The notes under the pieces are model-generated. The model was given only the letters and a program-made list of their open reading frames with translations. It did not search any database and was not told the origin of the DNA. This document shows, one piece after another, positions 1-12,591 of a stretch of DNA of 64,000 bases. Each line of letters begins with the position of its first letter. Position 1 is the stretch's first letter. A program made the translations under genes and the position numbers. This DNA is from Pseudomonas oryzihabitans (GTDB lineage: Bacteria > Pseudomonadota > Gammaproteobacteria > Pseudomonadales > Pseudomonadaceae), in assembly GCF_014522265.1 (NCBI RefSeq), contig NZ_CP017024.1:2384001-2448000 (forward strand), given 5' to 3'.

Positions 1-2343
1 CCGGCGCAACTCGGCCAGGGCGCGCGGATTGTCGAGGCTGCGCAGCAGCCGCTGCAGGGTGCGGCGCACCTCCTGCCACTGGCGCGAGTGCACCACCAGT
101 TCGGCCAGGGTGCGCTGTTGCAGCTCGCCGACGGGATAGCCGAGCAATTCCTCCACCGAGGGACTGATGTAGTTGAGCACCAGCTGGGCGTCGGTGGTGA
201 AGATGACGTCGCTGATGCTTTCCGCCAGCTGCCGGTAGCGATTCTCGCTTTCGCGCAGGCGCTCGCTGGCCCGCACCATGTCGGTGACATCCAGGGCCAG
301 CCCGACCACGCTTGCCGCGGTGCCGTCCGCCGCACGGGCGAGGCGCTGCTCGCGCACGTCGAACCAGCGCCAGCCGCCGTTGCGGTGCTGCCAGCGCAAG
401 AGGCTGCTGCTGGGCTGGTCGGAGAGCGTCGGCCGCATGCTCACCACCCGCTCGTGCAGTTCGAGGTCATCCGGGTGCAGGCGCGCGCGCCCGAGGCTGG
501 CGAAGGCTTCCGGCGGATAGCCGAGCTTGAGGGCCAGCGAACGACTCTCGTAGGTCAGCTCGCCGCTGGCCACGTCATAGGTATAGAGGGTGTCGGGGAT
601 GGCGCTGATCAGATTCGACCAGAAGCTGTCGCGCTCGAGCAGGCGCAATTCGCCGAGCTTGCGCTGGGTGATGTCGTTGAGGCTGAGCAGGGTCGCGTCG
701 AGGTGCCGGGGGTCGGCTGGCAGGTGCATGGTCAGCCAGAGGTGCCGTTCGCCCTCGGCAGTGCCGATGCAGGTCTCGAGTTCCAGTACCTGCTGGCCGG
801 AGAGCAGGCCGGCCAGCAGGCGGTATCTCTTGCCACCGAGCTGGACGCGGGAGTCACCCACCAGCCGCGCCCAGGCCTGGTCGAGGTGCTCGATGCCGAG
901 CATTTCCAGGGCGCGCTGGTTGATCTCGGTGATGCGCACCTGGCGGCCCAGGCTATCCAGGACTTCGGGCTCGCGGGCGAACAGCTCCGCCAGTTGCTCG
1001 GGGCGCTCCAGGCCGAGGGCCTGCATGTGCGGCTGGACGGCGCTCAGATCCACCACGCAGATGCCGGTGTGCACCCCGTTGAAGATGCTTTCGTAGCGCT
1101 GCCGGGTGGTCTGGATGGTCTCCAGGTTGCGCTGCTGTTCGGTGACGTCGCGCAAGACCCAGACGAAGCCATCCTGGGTCTGGGTGCGGTCGCGCAGGAC
1201 CCGGACACTGGGCTGGCTGTCCGCCAGGGCGTGGCAGCTGACCGCGAAGCGCCGCGGCTGGCCTTCCACCGCCAGGGTGACCAGGGCGCCGCTGTCACGC
1301 TCGGCGGCCGTCAGGGCGACCAGCTCGGGCAGCAGGCTGGCGAGGAAGAATTGCTGGGCGTCATTGGCGGCGATGCCCAGCAGCCGCGCGGCAGTGGCGT
1401 TGACATGCACCAGGCGACCATCGGCCTGGGTCATGCAGACGGCTTCCTCGATCCCGTTGAGCGCGATGCCGGCCAGGCGCAGGCCGCGTCGCGAGGCGAG
1501 GGTCAGGGCGCGCAGGCCACGTTCTTCGCGCAACAGCAAATAGAGCAGGATGACGGCCACCAGGCCGGACAGGCTGAACAGCGCCAGGCGGCCGAAGGAG
1601 GCCCCCAGCAGCGTGGTGCCCATGTCTTCGGCGGGATGGCTGCCCACTACCTGCCAGTTGCTGTAGGCCAGCTCCTGGCGTACCTCGTCGACGCTGTTCG
1701 CCGCCGGGGCTTCTCCGCCGCGGAACAGCAGGGTGCCCTGGGAGCGATCTTCCAGACGCCAGTCGAGGCCGGACGGTACCCGGGTCGGCCGCCACAGGGG
1801 TTCGAGCAGGGGGGCGCTGGTCAGCACCCACCAGCCATTCTGCAGTTGTGGATCGCCGGCCAGCAGCACATAGAGGGGCGCCGCGGTGGCCTGACCGTTG
1901 TAGCCGTAACGGAAGTCGGCCTGGCCGGCGCGCGCGATCAGTTGCTGGATGAAGGCGGCGTCCGGCGTATCGCCCAGGCGCGCACTGCGCAGGTTGGCGT
2001 TGGCCGGCAGCCAGCGTACCTGTTGCAGTCCGGGAAAGAAGTCCTTGAGGCCGAGCAGCAGATTGGGGGCCAGCGGCAGGGTGGGGTCCAGCGACCAGCG
2101 CAGGGTGCTGCGCACCGCCTGGGCCTTGAGCGCCAGCCCGAATTCGACGGTGTTGGCCAGCTGTCGGGTCAGGCCATCCAGCTGTTCGCGCCGCAGCGTC
2201 TCGCGCTCGGCCACGCTGGCGAGGGCCTGCCAGAACATCAGGGCCAGCATGGCCACCAGCGAGAGGATCAGCAGACCGCGGGTCAGGCGTCGCGAAGCGG
2301 GGGCGAGCGGCTCTTCCGGCAGCGAGGAGGGCGGGCTGTTCAC
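1..2343 (-). CDS. Membrane-anchored multi-PAS sensor protein (C-terminus outside window)
   Basis: The reverse strand is open from a GTG at 2343 to the window edge, about 780 codons without a stop. Residues about 23-42 and 247-270 are hydrophobic and would anchor the protein, leaving a periplasmic sensor loop of about 200 residues between them. At least four PAS-like modules follow, beginning near residues 288, 414, 568 and 703; the last contains ESISDVIFTTDA and the typical NYISPSVEELLGY. The output domain (histidine kinase, GGDEF or EAL) lies beyond the window, so signalling type is undetermined. The gene is divergent from ettA. The start is tentative: no ATG gives a better fit, and the GTG follows a purine-poor leader. 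The long open frame on the opposite strand is its codon-register shadow. Confidence 0.8.
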   Translation of the reverse strand, partial: MNSPPSSLPEEPLAPASRRLTRGLLILSLVAMLALMFWQALASVAERETLRREQLDGLTRQLANTVEFGLALKAQAVRSTLRWSLDPTLPLAPNLLLGLKDFFPGLQQVRWLPANANLRSARLGDTPDAAFIQQLIARAGQADFRYGYNGQATAAPLYVLLAGDPQLQNGWWVLTSAPLLEPLWRPTRVPSGLDWRLEDRSQGTLLFRGGEAPAANSVDEVRQELAYSNWQVVGSHPAEDMGTTLLGASFGRLALFSLSGLVAVILLYLLLREERGLRALTLASRRGLRLAGIALNGIEEAVCMTQADGRLVHVNATAARLLGIAANDAQQFFLASLLPELVALTAAERDSGALVTLAVEGQPRRFAVSCHALADSQPSVRVLRDRTQTQDGFVWVLRDVTEQQRNLETIQTTRQRYESIFNGVHTGICVVDLSAVQPHMQALGLERPEQLAELFAREPEVLDSLGRQVRITEINQRALEMLGIEHLDQAWARLVGDSRVQLGGKRYRLLAGLLSGQQVLELETCIGTAEGERHLWLTMHLPADPRHLDATLLSLNDITQRKLGELRLLERDSFWSNLISAIPDTLYTYDVASGELTYESRSLALKLGYPPEAFASLGRARLHPDDLELHERVVSMRPTLSDQPSSSLLRWQHRNGGWRWFDVREQRLARAADGTAASVVGLALDVTDMVRASERLRESENRYRQLAESISDVIFTTDAQLVLNYISPSVEELLGYPVGELQQRTLAELVVHSRQWQEVRRTLQRLLRSLDNPRALAELRR

Positions 2344-2554
2344 GACGGACTGCGTTCCTGCAGAGGCGATGGCCGTTCGGCTGCGCCCGATTCCGCGGGG
2401 CAGGGATGGCCTATGATAAGGGACCGGACGGTGTCTCCGCCGGTTTTTTCCGCGTGATCAGCACCGGCGCTTTCGTCGCGCGGGGTTTCGACAGCGTTCG
2501 CTGCTGACGCCATACTGTGTCCCCTGTTTTTCATTCCGGTCCCAAGGTCCCACC

Positions 2555-4219
<1,665 letters not shown>

Positions 4220-4390
4220 AAAGCTCTCCACGATCTGCTGCGCGTCGGCCAAACGGCGTTGAAAATGCCCTGGGTGGCCAGCCCCGTCGGAATGCTCATT
4301 TACCGGTGTGGGCTCCGCTTCCTCAGGGGTTTTCGCAGGGCCGCCTAGGCCTTGTTTGTCTCTAGCTCGCGAGATCGTGAATAGCTTCTC
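4220..4390 (+). repeat. Dispersed structured intergenic repeat, copy 1 of 5
   Basis: The element starts one base behind the ettA stop codon and ends before the hairpin terminator. Its ends are inverted: AAAGCTCTCCACGATCT on the left and AGATCGTGAATAGCTTC on the right. It shares the core with four other copies (14893, 27862, 34334, 43626), including CTGCGCGTCGGCCAAACGG, GTCGGAATGCTCATTTAC and GCCGCCTAGGCCTTGTTT. This copy lacks the internal ACTCG/CGAGT hairpin and its embedded reading frame runs on past the usual stop. I see no gene in it. Confidence 0.85.
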
Positions 4391-4404
4391 AAGCGCCAAG
4401 CGAA

Positions 4405-4437
4405 ACGCCGGCAGGGAAACCTGCCGGCGTTTTCTTT
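4405..4437 (+). terminator. Rho-independent terminator for ettA
   Basis: An 11-bp stem (ACGCCGGCAGG at 4405-4415 and CCTGCCGGCGT at 4420-4430) closed by a GAAA loop is followed by TTTCTTTTG. It is 185 bp behind the ettA stop because the repeat lies in between. Confidence 0.85.
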
Positions 4438-4444
4438 TGTCTCA

Positions 4445-4468
4445 CGCTATATACTTTAGGCTATAACG
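4445..4468. promoter_or_regulatory. Candidate ModE-binding site (ModE box)
   Basis: The sequence CGCTATATA, six bases, GCTATAACG matches the two half-sites of the Escherichia coli ModE consensus (CGCTATATA, 6-7 bases, TATATAACG) at 16 of 18 positions. It lies about 30 bp beyond the modG stop codon, not in front of a molybdate gene, so its role is unclear. Confidence 0.5.
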
Positions 4469-4499
4469 CCCTGGCGGATCGGATCCGCCGCCCCCAGGA

Positions 4500-4928
4500 T
4501 CAGGCCGGGACCCCCAGGATCACATGAGACGCCTTGAACACCGCCGTAGCGGCCACGCCCGGTGCCAGCTGCAGCTCCTGCACCGCGTCACGGGTGACCA
4601 TGGCCACTACGCGGCTGCCACCGGGCAGGGCGATGACCACCTCGGCGTTGACCGCGCCATCGCTGATGCTCTCCACGGTTCCGGCCAGGCAGTTGCGCGC
4701 CGACAGGCGCAGTCCGCTATCGGCGCTCATCACCATCACCCAGGGCGCCTTGACCAGGGCCACCGCCGACGTGCCCGGCGCCAGCTCCAGGCTCTTCACG
4801 CTGTCCAGGGTAACCACGGCCACCAGCTCGGTACCGCCGGTCAGGGTAAGGGTCACCTCTGCATTCACCGCGCCTTCGCGCACCTGGCTGACGGTTCCCG
4901 GGAAGACATTGCGGGCACTGACCTTCAT
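4500..4928 (-). CDS. modG: Molybdenum-binding di-Mop protein ModG
   Basis: The 142-residue product consists of two tandem Mop (TOBE-type) domains, residues about 2-68 and 73-139; each starts LSARN or VSARN and carries the NAEV and LAPG signatures of molbindins. Such proteins oligomerise and bind molybdate or tungstate in the cytoplasm, buffering it for cofactor synthesis. Azotobacter vinelandii has the same arrangement, modG divergent from modEABC, and the same two-domain size. The start is an ATG preceded by AGGAGCGATATCCA. There is no signal peptide. The ModE-like C-terminal domains of the neighbouring modE are related to it, so a metal-storage role within this locus is a confident inference. 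Confidence 0.9.
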   Translation of the reverse strand: MKVSARNVFPGTVSQVREGAVNAEVTLTLTGGTELVAVVTLDSVKSLELAPGTSAVALVKAPWVMVMSADSGLRLSARNCLAGTVESISDGAVNAEVVIALPGGSRVVAMVTRDAVQELQLAPGVAATAVFKASHVILGVPA

Positions 4929-4985
4929 TGGATATCGCTCCTGAACGTTGGGGAAGAGGCAGAGGGCGCCACTCTAGGTCGGAGC

Positions 4986-5001
4986 GTTGTAGTCATACAA
5001 C
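4986..5001. promoter_or_regulatory. Palindrome in the modG/modE divergent promoter region
   Basis: GTTGTA, four bases, TACAAC forms a perfect 6-bp dyad in the 95-bp gap between the divergent modG and modE starts. It resembles an operator by position only; it does not match the ModE consensus well. Confidence 0.35.
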
Positions 5002-5023
5002 CCGGACGCCGGGAGTCCCTGAC

Positions 5024-6613
<1,590 letters not shown>

Positions 6614-6617
6614 TCCC

Positions 6618-7295
6618 ATGAGCCTGAGCGCGGCGGACTGGGCGGCGATCCGCCTGACCCTGGAACTGGCCAGCGTGACCACGCTGCTGCTGCTGGTGCT
6701 GGGTACGCCCCTCGCCTGGTGGCTGGCGCGCACCCGCTCCTGGCTCAAGGGGCCGGTCGGTGCCCTGGTGGCCCTGCCGCTGGTGCTACCGCCCACGGTG
6801 ATCGGCTTCTACCTGCTGCTGGCCATGGGGCCGGAGGGCTGGGTGGGACAGGCGACCTCGGCCCTGGGGCTGGGGCGGTTGCCCTTCACCTTCGCCGGGC
6901 TGGTGGTGGGCTCGCTGTGCTATTCGCTGCCCTTCGTGGTGCAGCCGCTGCAGAACGCCTTCGAGGCCATCGGTCCGCGTCCCCTGGAGGCCGCGGCCAC
7001 CCTGAGGGCCAGTCCCCTGGATACCTTCTTCCACGTGGTGCTGCCGCTGGCGCGGCCGGGCTTCGTCACCGCCGCCATCCTCGGCTTTGCCCATACCGTG
7101 GGCGAATTCGGCGTGGTGCTGATGATCGGCGGCAACATTCCCGGGCGGACCCAGGTGGTCTCCACCCAGATCTTCAATCACGTGGAAGCCATGGAGTATC
7201 CCCAGGCGCATCTCCTGGCCGGCGGCATGCTGGCCTTTTCCTTCGTGATCCTCCTGCTGCTCTATGGCCGTCGCGGGCGGTCGGCCTGGACATGA
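6618..7295 (+). CDS. modB: Molybdate ABC transporter permease
   Basis: The 225-residue inner-membrane permease has about five hydrophobic segments, the first at residues 14-36 ([23 protein letters not shown]). The cytoplasmic EAA loop that docks onto ModC is visible as [22 protein letters not shown]. The start at 6618 is chosen because it lies four bases behind the modA stop and matches the family N-terminus; the open frame extends further upstream only inside modA. Its stop overlaps the modC start as ATGA, implying translational coupling. Confidence 0.95.
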   Translation: MSLSAADWAAIRLTLELASVTTLLLLVLGTPLAWWLARTRSWLKGPVGALVALPLVLPPTVIGFYLLLAMGPEGWVGQATSALGLGRLPFTFAGLVVGSLCYSLPFVVQPLQNAFEAIGPRPLEAAATLRASPLDTFFHVVLPLARPGFVTAAILGFAHTVGEFGVVLMIGGNIPGRTQVVSTQIFNHVEAMEYPQAHLLAGGMLAFSFVILLLLYGRRGRSAWT

Positions 7296-8368
7296 GTCTC
7301 GCCGCGCGCTTCGAACTGCGGCATGCCGACTTCGTGCTGGCTGTGGACCTCGCCCTGCCAGGCAGCGGCGTCACCGCCCTGTTTGGGCCCTCGGGTTCGG
7401 GCAAGACCAGCTGCCTGAGGTGCGTGGCCGGACTCGAACCCGCCGCCCGCGGGCGTCTGGTGGTGGCCGGGGAGACCTGGCAGGACAGCGACCGCGGCCT
7501 GTTCCTGCCGCCGCACCGACGCGCCCTGGGCTATGTCTTCCAGGACGCCAATCTGTTCGAGCACCTGGACGTGCGCCGCAACCTGCTGTTCGGCTGGCAG
7601 CGGGTCGCGCCGGACGAGCGCTGGCTGGCGCTAGAGCAGGTCATCGAGCTGCTGGGCATCGAGGGACTGCTTTCGCGGATGCCGGCGCGCCTGTCCGGCG
7701 GCGAACGCCAGCGGGTCGGCATCGCCCGGGCGCTGCTGACCAGTCCGCGGCTGCTGCTGATGGATGAACCCCTGGCGGCGCTGGACGCCGAGCGCAAGGC
7801 GGAGATCCTGCCCTACCTGGAGCGCCTGACCCGTGAGCTGGCGCTGCCGATCCTCTATGTCAGCCATGCCCCCGACGAGGTGGCGCGACTGGCCGATCAC
7901 CTGGTGCTGCTGGAGCGGGGTCGGGTGCTGGCCAGTGGGCCGACCACCGAGGTACTGGCGCGCCTCGACCTGCCCATCGCCCTGGCCGATGACGCCGGGG
8001 TGGTGCTGGAAGGGCGGGTGCTCGGCCATGATCCGGACTACGGCCTGCTCAGCCTGGGCTTGGCCGGCGAGCAGCGCGTGCTGCTGGCCCATGCCCCGCT
8101 ACCGCCCGGCCAGGCGCTGCGCATCAAGGTACTGGCGCGGGATGTCAGCCTCAGCCTGGAGCGCCAGCACAGCAGCATCCTCAATGTGCTGCCGGCAACC
8201 ATCGCCGAGATCGCCCCGACCCGTTCGCCGGCCCAGGTGCTGGTGCGCCTGGACCTGGGCGGCGCGGCGCTGCTGGCACGGATCACCCGCTATTCGCTGG
8301 AGCGGCTGGCGTTGCAGCCGGGGAGCCGGGTCTGGGCGCAGCTCAAGTCGGTGGCGGTCCTGGCTTGA
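7292..8368 (+). CDS. modC: Molybdate ABC transporter ATP-binding protein
   Basis: The 358-residue ATPase drives molybdate import with ModA and ModB. Walker [10 protein letters not shown] is near residue 33, the ABC signature LSGGERQR near 131 and Walker [13 protein letters not shown] just after it. The C-terminal 70 or so residues (from about 288, starting [11 protein letters not shown]) form a TOBE/Mop domain that can bind the oxyanion and shut transport off in ModC proteins. The ATG overlaps the modB stop. Length is typical. A pair of palindromes follows the gene and may end the transcript. Confidence 0.95.
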   Translation: MSLAARFELRHADFVLAVDLALPGSGVTALFGPSGSGKTSCLRCVAGLEPAARGRLVVAGETWQDSDRGLFLPPHRRALGYVFQDANLFEHLDVRRNLLFGWQRVAPDERWLALEQVIELLGIEGLLSRMPARLSGGERQRVGIARALLTSPRLLLMDEPLAALDAERKAEILPYLERLTRELALPILYVSHAPDEVARLADHLVLLERGRVLASGPTTEVLARLDLPIALADDAGVVLEGRVLGHDPDYGLLSLGLAGEQRVLLAHAPLPPGQALRIKVLARDVSLSLERQHSSILNVLPATIAEIAPTRSPAQVLVRLDLGGAALLARITRYSLERLALQPGSRVWAQLKSVAVLA

Positions 8369-8371
8369 TGC

Positions 8372-8440
8372 CTTACATAGGCATTCCCATATGTAAGAAA
8401 AAACCTCTGCTCTTACATATGGGGACGCATATGTAAGAGC
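8372..8440. promoter_or_regulatory. Two consecutive palindromes between modC and the Fic gene
   Basis: Two inverted repeats with the same arms stand in tandem. The first is CTTACATA, ten bases, TATGTAAG (8372-8397). The second is GCTCTTACATATG, six bases, CATATGTAAGAGC (about 8409-8440), a 13-bp stem. They sit between the ends of two converging genes. They may act as a terminator for both genes, although T runs are weak, or be paired protein-binding sites. Confidence 0.5.
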
Positions 8441-8446
8441 AGGACA

Positions 8447-9579
8447 TCAGCGCATGAACAGGCGGAAATAGCGCTCGAAGAGGAACAGGCGATTGCGTCC
8501 ATAGCCTGTTGTCTCGACCAGTACGCCTAGCTCTTCGAGCTTACGAATCAGAATATTAGCGCTCTGGTGGGTAACGCCCAGATGCTCGGCTGCTTCGTTC
8601 ACACTGAGCATGGGGCGCTGGTACAGATACAGCAGTAGACGCTTGGCATTTTCCGCACGGCCACCCAGGGCGAGGATTTGATGCTCGACACCCTGGCGTA
8701 ACGCCATGATTTCCATGAAGGTGTTCTTGCTGCTGGTGGCGGTCTCGGCAACGGCTGTCAGAAAGAAACGTAGCCAATGGAGTAGGTCGTTGGAGCTGCG
8801 GACCACCGTCAAGGCGTCATAGTAGGCACCACGATTGCGTTCGAAGAAGTCGGACAGGTACAACGCGGGCTTATGCAGCAAGCCTTTGTCTACCAGGTAG
8901 AGCGTGATCAGCAAGCGACCGATTCGACCGTTGCCGTCTAGGAAAGGGTGGATAGTCTCGAACTGGTAGTGGCTCAGTGCAATACGTATGAGATCGGGTA
9001 CCAGGATCTGCTCGTTGTGCCAGAACTTCTCCAGATCACCCATCAGCTCAGCGACCTGATCGGGATGAGGGGGCACGAAGACAGCGTTGTTCAGGTTGCT
9101 GCCGCCAATCCAGTTTTGCGAGCTGCGAAATTCGCCAGGTAGCTTGTGCGCGCCGCGTACGCCCTGCATCAACACTGCATGGGTCTGTTTGAGCAGGCGA
9201 ATGGATAGCGGCAAATGCTCCAGGTCGGATACTGCAGTGTTGATGGCCTCGATGTAGTTCTGCACTTCCTGCCAGTCGTCGCGCTTTTCGGGCGCCACTT
9301 GTTCCCGACGCATGATGGCTTCGTCCATCTGCGTTTGGGTCCCTTCGATACGACTGGAGGTATTGGCTTCCTTGGCAATGTGCATGCGGATGAAAAGATC
9401 CACGTCCGGCACCATCAGGGAAAGTGCATTCAATTCCGCCAGTGACCGAGAGGCTCGCTCCAGAAGGGTATTGAGTTGAGGATCCAGCCATTGCCATTCG
9501 CAGTTGATCGGAGCAGGGGAAAAGCTCTTGTATTGATACTGCTGCAGCCAATGGCCGGACACGAACTGTTCGACTTGCA
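8447..9579 (-). CDS. Fic family protein with N-terminal inhibitory helix and C-terminal winged helix
   Basis: The 377-residue product contains the Fic core HPFLDGNGRIGRLL (near residue 205), whose histidine catalyses transfer of AMP or a related group to target hydroxyls. The SSRIEGTQ motif near residue 72 matches the (S/T)xxxE(G/N) inhibitory signature placed ahead of the core, so this is a class II Fic protein in which the glutamate blocks ATP until relieved. The last 80 residues (LSVNEAAEHLGVTHQSANILI) form a winged helix. I use the ATG at 9579, preceded by GAGG; an upstream start at 9652 would add 24 residues. Base composition is clearly lower in GC than neighbouring genes, suggesting horizontal acquisition. 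Substrate unknown; no partner antitoxin gene is visible. Confidence 0.88.
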
Positions 9580-9688
9580 TCCTGCGAGGATCCTCATGGC
9601 GATTGGGGGCCTGGCTGTACCAGGGAGTAGGAAGAATCCTATTGCAAAGCAAAATGAACGGGTTGAGTAGGGGTATCTGAAGGGACTG

Positions 9689-10614
9689 CTATCGGCCTGC
9701 TCTAGAGCTGGACAGCCGCTCCAGCAGGAAATCCACCAGCACCCTGACCGCCGCTGGCAACTGGCGATCCGGCGGATAGAGCAGCCAGGCGGTGCCCTGG
9801 TAGGGGCCGAGGTATTGCCAGTCGGGCAGCACCCGCCGCAGACTGCCGGCGGCCAGGCCGGCTTCGGCGGCGAAGGCCGGCAGGCAGGCGATGCCCAGAT
9901 CGGCGAGGGTCGCCTCCAGGCGCACGCCGCTGTGGTTGCAGGCCAGGCGGCCGCGCACCGTTACGCTTTCCACCCGGTCGCCACGGCGCAGTTGCCAGCG
10001 CTGGTCGCCCGGGGTTTCGCCGAGGTAGAGGCAATCGTGCTCCGCCAGCGCCTGGGGCTGCTGCGGCGTGCCGCGGCGCTGCAGATAGGCCGGGCTGGCG
10101 CAGAGCACGAAGTCCATCTCGCGCAGTGGCCGGGCGACGAAGCCGGCGGGTGGCTGCTCGGTGATGCGCACCAGCAGATCCTGGTCGTCGGCGATAGGAT
10201 CCAGCGGGCGATCGTCCAGGCGCAGTTGCAGATCCACCTGCGGATAGCGCTGGAAGAATTCCGGCAGCAAAGGGGCGATCAGCCGGTAGCCGACCGCCTT
10301 GGGCACCGCCAGTCGTACCTGCCCGCGCGGTTCCTCGCTGTGCTGCAGGCCACTGTCCAGCGCCGCACCGGCGGCGGCCAGCAGCTGACGGCAGTGGCCG
10401 AGTACCTCGCGGCCGGCTTCGCTCAGCCGCAATTGGCGGGTGGTGCGCTGCAGCAGACGCACCCCCAGCTCCCGTTCCAGCCGCGCGACCTGACGACTGA
10501 CCGCCGAGGGTGTGGCGTCCATCAGCCGGGCGGCCGCGGTGAAGCTGCCGGTCTCCACCACCTTGGCGAAGGCGACCATGCAGGGCAGCAGGGGAGGGCG
10601 CGCAGGAGATCCAT
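9689..10614 (-). pseudogene. LysR-family transcriptional regulator, probable frameshift near its start
   Basis: The reading frame contains a LysR helix-turn-helix (SFTAAARLMDATPSAVSRQVARL compressed around residues 20-45) and a full effector-binding domain ending DFLLERLSSSRAGR. The expected N-terminus (ATG at 10614, MDLLRA) is out of frame with the rest; adding one base in the G runs at 10591-10598 joins them into a 308-residue protein of normal length. Without repair, translation could only start at the internal Met at 10579. The family acts as DNA-binding activators or repressors, often of the divergent neighbour, here the EamA transporter gene at 10752. Ligand unknown. Confidence 0.75.
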
Positions 10615-10751
10615 GCCGAAGTCCGCCAGAAGCAATAGGGCTGGAAAGGCTGCCATTGCTTCCCCGGGGAACAAGAGCTATGCACGCTGGCGGGCTTATC
10701 GTGCTGGTCAGGGGCGGGCACACTGGCGGCCTGATTCAGGGAGAAGCTGTC

Positions 10752-11668
10752 ATGTCGCAACGCCCCACCTTCGGTCTCGCCGAAGGCCTGCTGCTCGCTA
10801 CCGCCCTGGTCTGGGGACCAGCTACGCCGTGGTCAAGGACGCCGTGATGCTCTATCCGGTGCTCGGCTACCTGGCGCTGCGCTTCTGTCTCACCGCGGCG
10901 CTGCTACTGCCAACCCTGAAGGGCGAGGGCCGGCGGGCCTGGCGACCCGGGGTGCCGACCGGGCTGCTGCTATTGGCGATCTTTCTCGCCGAGACCTATG
11001 GCGTGGCCCTGACCAGCGCCAGCAACGCCGCCTTTCTCATCAGCCTCTGCGTGGCCCTGACGCCCTTCGCCGAGTGGTGGCTGCTCGGTCAGCGCCCCGA
11101 GGCCCGCGCCCTGGGCGCCGCGGGGCTGGCGGTGGCGGGCGCCGGGCTGCTGACCCGTGGGGTGACCCTGAGCTTCAACCTGGGTGACGGCCTGATCCTG
11201 CTGGCGGCCGTATTGCGCGCGGTCAATGTCTGCGTGGTGCGTCGGCGTCTGCAGCAGGCCAGTGCCCCGGTGCCGGCCCTGGCGCTGACCGCCGTGCAGA
11301 CCGGGGTGGTGGGCCTGGCCTGTCTGCTGCTGTTCGCCCTGGGCCCGGGCCTGGCACCGCTGCCCATGCAAGCGGGCTTCTGGCTCGCCACCGGCTACCT
11401 GGTGCTGTTCTGCACCCTGGGCGCCTTTCTCGCCCAGAACTTTGCCCTGGGCCGCACCAGCGCCACCCGCGTCGCCCTGCTGATGGGCGCCGAGCCGCTG
11501 TTCGGCGCGCTGTTCGCCAGCTTCTGGCTGGACGAACGCCTGGGCCTCTGGGGCTGGCTGGGCGGCCTGCTGATCGTCATCGCCTCGCTGTGGGGGACGT
11601 TGCCGCGGCGGACGCCAGACCGTTCGGCCCCGGCTATTCGAACACGATCCGCGGAAAATAGAAGCTGA
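10752..11668 (+). pseudogene. EamA/DMT-family inner-membrane transporter, frameshifted
   Basis: The gene encodes a drug/metabolite-type transporter with about ten membrane helices in two EamA repeats, such as the YddG or RhaT group. The first frame gives MSQRPTFGLAEGLLLATALVWG and then stops; the second continues TSYAVVKDAVMLYPVLGYLALR to the end. One extra G in the run 10813-10816 restores WGTSYAVV, the family signature after the first helix, and a 305-residue protein. Substrate cannot be told from sequence. It is divergent from the LysR gene, its likely regulator, and its 3' end overlaps the end of the convergent amidase gene by 35 bp. Confidence 0.82.
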
Positions 11669-12565
11669 CCACCCAGTTGGGCACGTCGACGATCTCGCTG
11701 ATGCGCAGATCGCCGCAGACCGAGCAGAGCAGATAGGCCTGCTCCGCCGGCAGGTTGCGGGTCTGCCCGAGCCAGTCGATGGCGCCGCTGACGGCCATCC
11801 GCGCCGCGGCCAGCAGGTCGGGTCCGACACCGGTGAAGACCTCGTAACCGGCGCCGTCGAGGTGTCGGGTGACCGGCCCCGGGGTGCTGAAGCGGGGCAT
11901 GGCCAGCGGTCGCCCCTTGATCAGCTCGAAGGTGGCGGTGACCGCCATGGCGCTCTCGATGGCGGTGCCGCAGACCTCGCCATCGCCTTGGGCGGCATGG
12001 GTGTCGCCAATGGAAAACAGCGCCCCGGCGACCTCCACCGGCAGGTAGAGGCTGGTGCCGGCGGCCAGGTCGCGGATATCCAGATTGCCGCCCACCCGTC
12101 GCGGCGGCACCACCGAGTGCAGACCCGGCGCCGCGGGCGCCACCCCCAGGGTGCCGGCGAAGGGCTTGAGCGGGACCCGCGCCAGCTCGCCGAAGGCGGC
12201 CGGCATCTGACCGCTGCGGTCGTAATGCCAGAGCTGCAGCACCGGGTCCGGAAACTGGTCGGCGAGCAGGCCGAAGCCGGGAATGTTGGCGGTCCAGCCA
12301 AAGCCGCTGGGGGTGAAACTGTCCAGCGTCACCTTGAGCACGTCGCCCGGCTCGGCACCCTCGATCCACAGCGGACCGCAGACCGGATTGACCCGCTCGA
12401 AGGGCAGGGTGGCGATGTCGGCGGCGCTGGAGTGGCCGTGGAAGTGGCCGTCTGCCGCGTCGCGGCAGGCAAAGCTGACCGTCTCTCCCGGCGCGACCTC
12501 CAGCGCCGGGGGAGGCTGTGATCCCAGCCACAATGGCAGTGCTGGCTGTGCAGGGTCTTGATCAT
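11634..12565 (-). pseudogene. Acetamidase/formamidase-family amidase, frameshifted near its start
   Basis: The protein belongs to the FmdA/AmdA family of cytoplasmic, metal-dependent hydrolases that release ammonia from formamide, acetamide or related short amides. Family marks include RVNPVCGPLWIEGAEPGD, the GDTHAAQGDGEVCGTAIE active-site segment and LLCSVCGDLRISEIV near the end. The start MIKTLHSQHCHCGWDHS (ATG at 12565 behind GGAGG) is out of frame with the body; one base added to the G run at 12508-12512 (plus strand) joins them into 310 residues, the usual size. It is the second gene of an operon behind the APC permease, 26 bp apart. The divergent LuxR solo may control both. Substrate is inferred only at the level of small amides. 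Confidence 0.85.
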
Positions 12566-12591
12566 CGGGAGCCTCCGCGGCGGGTCTGTGC

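Noticed and set aside
88..2457. 789-codon open frame on the plus strand
   Set aside because: It is the exact codon-register complement of the PAS sensor gene; composition is Gln/Ala/Gly-rich without domains, while the reverse strand gives PAS motifs.
2340..2534. 64-codon frame between the PAS gene and ettA
   Set aside because: No ribosome-binding site, no family resemblance; it overlaps the probable promoter region of both genes.
4929..5023. Molybdenum-cofactor riboswitch in the mod region
   Set aside because: The gap is too short and no conserved Moco motif is visible; control by ModE is sufficient.
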